Assembly (NCBI GenBank): GCA_018806985.1
Contig: JADANN010000462.1
Span: forward strand, 3,029,501-3,093,500
Direction: 5' to 3'
Length of the DNA: 64,000 nucleotides
From: Angiostrongylus vasorum
Taxonomy: Eukaryota > Nematoda > Chromadorea > Rhabditida > Metastrongylidae
Shown in pieces: positions 57,923-64,000 of this stretch. Positions within the stretch are counted from its first letter, which is position 1. Every line of letters starts with the position of its first letter. Below the pieces are notes generated by a model, which saw only the letters and a program-made list of their open reading frames with translations, made no database searches and was not told where the DNA came from. The translations under genes and the position numbers were made by a program.

Positions 57923-58184
57923 TCGAAATCGCCCATACTCAAAAACATTTGAACAAGAATTCAAGAGGTCACAGATCATTTCATAAAGGCATAAAAACGG
58001 AGGCCAATGTCCACATCATAAAACCTCTACTGTTTGAAAAATCTATAGGAAACAACAGACATTGAGCTCCTCTGCCAATCAATGTTGATTTTAAAAGTTC
58101 CCTGGATCGACTTTCTACTCTCGGCATTGGATCATAAATTCGTCGTTCAATCGCGAGGATGTTAAACCGCATACGTTTACTTCC

Positions 58185-58300
58185 ATACAATAACACACAT
58201 ACAACACAACCGTAGCTGACGTTTCAGCAGAACCGCCTTCTTCAGAGCCTGGAAGGGTACACTAGAGAGTTGATTTTAATGTTTGCGTCAGAGCAGTTCT
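58185..58300 (-). mobile_element. Penelope-like terminal fragment with hammerhead-like core
   Basis: Reverse complement matches 20600-20680: AGTGTACCCTTCCAGGCTC, then CTGAAGA (58245-58239), GGC...GCT stem II candidate, GAAAC, GTC and AGC (58217-58215). Stem I GCT/AGC is kept and stem II needs one G-U pair. It lies about 300 bases upstream of the lrk-1 start. Confidence 0.65.
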
Positions 58301-59165
58301 TTACAGAAACACCGGCTGCATGTCTAAGATGGCCTTCGATTGACTTCCGTGCTATAAACCTGTTATCACCTCGTTGCTGGAAATGAGAAGGAGAACAAAG
58401 AACTTTTTTTCTTTCCAATAGGCATCTGTTGCACCTACTAAGATCAAAGAATATGAGTTTTAGAAACTGAAACGAAGGTGAGAGCAGAATGAGAGCATTC
58501 TGCGTCTGTGAAGGATCGTCTTACGAGAAATTTTAAGTTAAAAACTTTTCTCAAGCCATGACTTTCGATGTAGATATACTAAACCCTACACGATTTCATA
58601 TTCCAGCAGTAAACTGGAACAAAACTATGCTAATAACAGAACGGTACAAAAAAAAATCATAAGATGAAATCAAAGAACGAAACAGAAAAAACGGTAGCGC
58701 AAAAAAGTCGGGTTAAATTTAGCCCCAAAAAAAACGGAATAGAAAAGTGCAATAAAAAAATCCGAAACGTTATTCTGGATACTAAACGAGTAGAGTAACC
58801 GCGATTTGAAAAGTGCCCGATTTTTTTTCCCATTTGAATAGTATGGAAAACAAAAGGACCACCATATTCGGTTCTCGTATTCACCACAACACAGAAGAAA
58901 GTGAAACTAACGAATCGCCCGTCTGACGCGTCGGATTGACCTGCCCGGATCGATAGCAGGCCATTGCGAGTGGCCACGGAGCGCACTCCGACACATTCGC
59001 CACGACGCCGAGTTCCTCGCCACACTCCACTCGCAACGACACCGACGGAGGTCACATGGGAGCCAGGATGTGGTTGTGGATATGAATTGAACGCTCCGAA
59101 TGGAAAACTATGGCTCTGAACACTACAGCTTGTATCTGTATGACTTTATTTGTCTGCAGTATAAA
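58301..59165. other. Upstream region of lrk-1; GC-richer island at 58905-59055
   Basis: Mostly AT-rich, but 58905-59055 is clearly richer in CG (CGTCGGTGTCG, GGCGTCGTGGCG on the minus strand) than its surroundings, as a promoter or 5' exon may be. A minus-strand open frame starts at 59055 with no recognised domain. Not assigned as a gene. Confidence 0.35.
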
Positions 59166-59167
59166 AA

Positions 59168-61775
59168 AATTGTCTACGGATTTCCCTTATAGCGGGGTGC
59201 CATGCCGGTTAGTCACGAGGCAATTTGGCGAGAGGAGCATGTGGTGGTAATCGCGGACAAGAGCGACCTTATGTTTCCTTGAGACCAGGTGAATCCACGG
59301 GACCGAGTCCCTGTTTGTGCGCATTTGACGTATCCCTTCTGGGTTTACCGAGGACATAGTCATACATTCGTCCGTGGGTATATTCTCGTTTATGCGGATT
59401 GTTTACTAGGAGTCAGTTCGACCAAACGTCCGTATTCGAATGACTGGGAAGTATATCGGAGGCGGCTAGGGGTCGCTTCCAGCAACTTCCCTATGTATCC
59501 TGGGAGAGACTTGCAAACTACCTTTGAGTATACACACCCCACACGTTCATACTTCAGTAAGCTATATGTGGAAACCAAACGGTGAACAGTGAAATAAACA
59601 GGCCTCATTCCTCTAACCTCGAAAGAGCCTCCGATACGGCAGCGTTAGCTAGACCAGGTAATAAGAAGCTGCTATAATCTCAAGGTGCTCTAGCCTGCTT
59701 AAATTGCAGAGGACTGAAGTGACGATGTGTACCTACAGTGCACGCCCACCTGCATCTAAGTCTTCGACAGTGAACCTGATTTTGCAGGCAAGAAGGATGA
59801 GGTACGACGTCATTGGACTGGTTGGGATGAGAAGACACCACCCATTCAACGCTGTCTATGACACCGAGAACAACTGTTGCTCGGAACATGCGACAGTAGA
59901 GGAGTAAGCAGCGGCGGCGTTCTTGTCAATAGGAGTTCGGTCATGAACTTCAATTCATTCGAACAAACAACGACTCGAACCGGACATTTACGGTTGAAGA
60001 GATGCGGATCAATACCGGCTTGAACAATCCTCGTCGTCTACCTACACACATCAACCTATCCCGAAGACGACGTCTAACCGTTCTATATGGACGCAAACAA
60101 GGTCTACAGAGAAGAGCATGCATTCCTTAAGGCCATCATTGGAGATTTTAACGCTAAGACTGGACCCAGAAGAACATCAAATAGGGACCCATGGAGTCAT
60201 TCATGGTAATTCGTAATTCCAGAGGCCCCATCCTCAACACTGGACGTAAGAGTCTCCCTAATGGAGGATACCGTAACGAAATATACCATATCATAGTATA
60301 TCGAAGGCCTTGCCCAGTTGATGTCACTGTTGTCCCATAAATCTACACGAGATCAGACAATCGACCCCTTTCATGCACAATTGCTTTTCTCGCAGAAAGG
60401 AGAAAGAGCCGCTAAATTCAAAAAACGAAGTCCCAAAATTACCATAAACTGGGATTTACTCAACTCATTAGTCAGCTGTTGGGAAGATGCCGTTCTGGAT
60501 AACACTGGCGACGAATACGGTCGGCTCATTCAACATCTTCACGTTAGAGCTATGAAAGCTGAGAGTTCGAAAGTTACCAAGAGAGGTTTGTCTCTAGAAA
60601 CACTCGAGCTAATACGCCAGCGTGGAATCGCACGAGCTGCAGGCAACCGCGAACTAACGTCCGAACTTGCAAAAGCAGACAGGCAATAAAAGAAGATCTT
60701 AAAGAGAGAAGAGCAGCAGTATTGGTCGAATATGCAGAGGCTGGGAAAAGCATTTGCAAAGCCAGCCGAAGCTTCGCCAGTTAGAAGACTAAGGTGATTG
60801 CACTCCGACACCCAGACAGAACTGTTACAGCGTCCAGAAAAGCAATGGAGAAAAATCATTCACGACACTACTCAGATCTCTTCGATAGCCACGTCCACCT
60901 ACCGTCATATGAAATAAAGGAGGATGGATATGTTGTACCACCGGTTCTCCCTTCTGAAATCCGACATGCCATTTCGTTGGTGAAAAATCGAACAACACCA
61001 GGTCCGCACAAGATCAGGCCAGAACACCTGAAGAACCTTCCCCCCATTCCTCGTTAACACACTGACTCGGCTCTTCACACGTTACCTCTCTGAATGCAAG
61101 GTCCCTATCCAGTGGAAAGACCAGCAAGACCGTGTTATTGTTCAAGAAGAGTGACCTACACGATATCAGCAACTATCGCCCAATCTGCTTGCTGTCTGTC
61201 GTCTACAAACTTTTCACTCGAGTCATCCTAAACAGGACTGACAGAACACTGGGCGAAGGGCAGCCTTGCAAGCAAGCAGGGTTCCGAAAAAGATTTAGTA
61301 CGATGGACCACATCCACAGGATAACAAGACTCTCTGAAGTATCGCGACAGTACAAAAGACCGCTCTGTCTCACTTTCATCGATTTGAAGAAGACCTTTAA
61401 CTCAATAGAGATAGAAGCACTCATAGAAGCCCTGCAGGGGGCAGGGCGTCCCCTACTCAGGGTAGAAAGACTCTTCGTGAGGTCTATAAAAATTTTTATA
61501 ACCGACATATCGCCATCCTACACCGATATTAACAGAGACATCAAAAGAATGGTTAATCAAGGCTATACCATACTATCTCGCCAAAATTATTCACTTTCAC
61601 ACCCCAGAACGTCATCGATTATTGAAATAGGACAACATGGGAGTGAAAATTGATGGTCGGCAATCGCACTATTTTCGCTTTGCTGATGACTTGGTTCTTA
61701 CAACACCAAGCATTAGCCATGCAGAACGAATGGTTGTCGGCTTCGGTAAAGCTTGTGGAAAGAGTGGTCACTCTT
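59168..61775 (+). mobile_element. LINE family R2, copy F
   Basis: The most complete R2 copy. It has a 5' leader shared with copy D, and endonuclease pieces from 59720 (VTMCTYSARPP, LVGMRRHHPF; GDFNAKTG at 60145). A mid part follows at 60318-60850. The RT lies at 60960-61700 with [47 protein letters not shown] and RFADDLVL (61672-61695). Many stops and shifts make it inactive, though the catalytic FADD is preserved. It is cut off at about 61775 where the inverted copy G begins. Confidence 0.85.
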
Positions 61776-62595
61776 CTTGAACATTAGCACGATCTTGCTG
61801 GTCTTCCGCTCACTGGGAACCTTGCATTCAGACAGGGTAACGTGTGAAGAAGCGAGCCAGTGTGTTTACGAGGACTGGCTGAAGGTTCTTCAGGTGTTCA
61901 GATCTTATCCTATCCGGACCTGGTGCTGGTTGATTTTTTCACCGACGAAATGGCATGTCGGATTTCTAAAGGGAGAACCGGTGGTGCAACCATCCTCCTT
62001 TACTTAATATGACGGAAGGTGGACGTAGCTATCGAAGAGATCTGAGTTGTATTCGTGAACAATTTTCTCCATTATCTTTCTGGAGGCTGTAACTGTTCCG
62101 TTTGGTCGTCGGGGTGCAATCATCTTGGTCTTGTGATCGGCGAAGCAGAGCTTGGCGAATGCTTTTCCCAGCCTCTGCAGCTTCGAGCATTACTGCTGCT
62201 CTTCTCTCTTTATGGTTTTCTTTTACCGCTGTCTGCACTGTTTTGAAAGTTCGGACGTTAGTTCGCGGTTGTCTGCAGCTCGTGCGATTCAACACTGGCG
62301 TATCAGCTCGAGAGTTTCTGGAGACAGACGTCTCTTGATGACTTTCGAAATCTCAGTTTTCATAGCGCTAACGTGAAGATGTTGAATGAGCCGACCGTTT
62401 TAGTCGTCAATGTTATCCAGAACGGATCTTCCCAACAGCTGACTAATGAGTTGAGTAAATCGCAGTTTATGGTAGTTTTGGGATTTCGTTTTTTGAATTT
62501 GGCGCTTTTTTCCTCTTTCTGCGAGAAATGGAATTTTGCACAAAAGAGGCGGTGATCTGATCCCTTGTAGAATTTTGGGACAACAGCTTACATGA
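61776..62595 (-). mobile_element. LINE family R2, copy G, partial and inverted against copy F
   Basis: Its reverse complement aligns with F from about 60310 to 61130: GGACAACAG (62578) to GTTGTCCC (60330), GCAAACCGC-type mid part (60640-60850), and CACCGACGAAATGGCATGTCGG (61940) to CCGACATGCCATTTCGTTGGTG (60960). F and G together form a large inverted repeat of about 800-base arms with about 650 bases between. Confidence 0.8.
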
Positions 62596-62992
62596 GGTTG
62601 ATAAATTAGTTTTATTCGGCTAACGCTTTGACGTCTTCGCCTTCATTAGAGCCGATGAACCAAGTCGATAGTCCAAAGTTGTTCACCTTCTCCATGTGAC
62701 GTTTTCGTAATCGTACCGAGGCGGATCTTCTTCAGTGGAACACCGCACGACTGAGCTATGCTCACCTGGAAGTGCTCCTTTATACAGCGCAGTTGTTGCT
62801 GATGTGACCACCCGACTACCCGTTGATAATGTGGTAATAATTTGTTTTTCAACAGGGTCCATCGTGCATCAGTCAGTATTAGGTTATCTAGCAAAAAAAC
62901 GAATAGCAAAAGAATTTCCAAATTATTCAACATGTTGAAAATTGTTTTGCTATTCACTGTATACTAGCTAACATCAGTCAGAGTTGTGCTAA
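62596..62992. other. Unassigned stretch between LINE copies
   Basis: A minus-strand frame (62957-62646) is open for about 100 codons, with a hydrophobic start (LLLFVFLL) and a GWSHQQQLRCIKEHFQ segment. No family recognised. It could be a leader or ORF1 piece of a retroelement, or chance. Confidence 0.3.
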
Positions 62993-64000
62993 TACTTGGA
63001 TGGGCAGCCTTCATTGGTTGTGCAGGCTCCAGCATAATTTCCATTCCTTTCTTACTCGCTTAATCGTCGTTCATGGTGGAGGTCCATGGTGTGCTTCGAA
63101 CAAGATGACGCCCGCGAGCCCCACTCCGAATTCGTAAGAGAGATTTCATCTGCGAATGCAGGTGTTACACGCTAGCAACGAACACGTCCGCTCATCGTTT
63201 GAGTGCTCTTCGAAGAGGAAGATTACATTATCTTGTATTCCATTGTTCACTTCCCTCATCTGTCATCTGTTCTTTTTTATTATGTGACCGCCTCATCTGC
63301 GCTTGGCTATCGATGTATATTCTGCTCAAATCCGAAGAAGAATTCAGAAGACATAGTTCAGGTCCTGTATGTGTTTTGCAGTGTTCTTGACGCGGCTAAA
63401 GTATTAGTCCTCGTTTCTGCTGCATAACAGAACGTTAGGGAGGACCGTTGAGTCGAAAAGATGAGCGGGGAGTTTTGGGTCCCCCTAGTTAAGCGGTGGC
63501 TTCTTCGAATGGCCCGAGTGCGACCCATGCTGCTCTCCTTCTGGCTAAATCCTCCTTCAAGTCATTTTCCATGTTCATTGAACGTCCAAGGTAAATGTAC
63601 TCGGAGATTTCTGTAATCAGAGAACCATCCACATTGATTTGTTTACCTTCGCACCATAGATTCTTCATGAACTATGTCTTCGAACTATTTTGCGCAGTAC
63701 AATTTTTTTCCCAGTTCCTTGAGTTTATTGAGCATCGTCCTTGCTTAACTGGCACTTCCCGAAAAGGTGATAATGTCATAAGTGAAATGAAGATTTGATA
63801 AGAATTTTCCATCCATAGGTGTCCTCTACTCGTCCCAATTGAGTGACTTAATTATCCAATTCAGTGCTGCAGCAAACAACTTTCACGATGTTGTGTCGCC
63901 TTATCGAACCCATTTTTTTATGCGTGTGGTGAGAGGTCGAGTTAAAAGCTGTATGTTTGTGCTGCATTTCCCACAAGAGCCTGCTAGAGTGGGTATACTC
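62993..64000 (-). mobile_element. LINE family R1, copy E, running off the window edge
   Basis: 3' end at 62993 with the S1-type tail (ACTTGGATGGGCAGCC, GGTTGTGCAGGCTCCAGC). Upstream it parallels copy A block by block: CAAGATGACGCCCGCGAGC, GAACACGTCCGCTCATCG, CTGCTGCATAACAGAACG, CCGAGTGCGACCCATGCTGC, then the region of the RT 3' part at 63700-63870. The coding part continues beyond base 64000. Confidence 0.8.

Noticed and set aside
58657..59055. Independent gene or first coding exon of lrk-1
   Set aside because: Open frame with no recognised domain; the GC-richer patch may be a 5' UTR or promoter, but no splice link to 57916 can be shown from sequence alone.
1..64000. CRISPR array or bacterial operon
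   Set aside because: Spliced eukaryotic genes throughout; no regularly spaced short repeats with unique spacers.

Overview
The window looks like intron-rich nuclear DNA of a parasitic roundworm, probably a strongylid or hookworm-type nematode. The reasons are GT-AG introns with TTTCAG-type acceptors, two genes whose closest known architecture is C. elegans mdn-1 and lrk-1, and a heavy load of RTE-type LINEs, tRNA-derived SINEs and Penelope-like elements. The species call is inference; the two gene calls are strong.

Plus strand, 1-26947: the 3' part of a midasin (MDN1/Rea1) gene. The AAA-ATPase ring lies upstream of the window. What is present is the end of the helical linker (969-13939), the Asp/Glu-rich region (14734-17516, continuing into 22787), and the C-terminal MIDAS/VWA domain (23264-26947). 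Midasin is the dynein-like ATPase that strips assembly factors from pre-60S ribosomes. Its introns are swollen by transposons: decayed LINEs at 4780-7315 and 10455-13232, and a Penelope-like element at 18280-20739.

Minus strand, 57916-29473: an apparently complete or nearly complete LRRK/ROCO kinase gene (lrk-1) of about 37 exons. From the 5' end it encodes ankyrin repeats (57916-49243), leucine-rich repeats (47562-41971), the Roc GTPase with P-loop and the COR domain (40545-38008), the protein kinase (36516-34287) and a WD40-like C-terminus (33868-29473). The two genes converge, with about 2.5 kb between their stop codons. That gap holds a dead LINE fragment and a tRNA-derived SINE.

Right end, 58-64 kb: transposon wreckage upstream of lrk-1. 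It holds a Penelope end with a hammerhead-like motif, a LINE of a second family (59168-61775) abutting an inverted partial copy of itself (61776-62595), and a first-family LINE that runs off the window edge (62993-64000).

The most interesting material is in the mobile fraction. The Penelope-like element has reverse transcriptase and GIY-YIG endonuclease pieces between long inverted arms. Hammerhead-ribozyme-like cores lie in its right arm and in two other Penelope ends, and an exact deletion removed the core from its left arm. A SINE family of at least seven copies shares its 3' tail with the resident LINEs, which points to a LINE-SINE partnership. All exon borders were read by eye from splice motifs and reading phase and have not been checked against transcripts.
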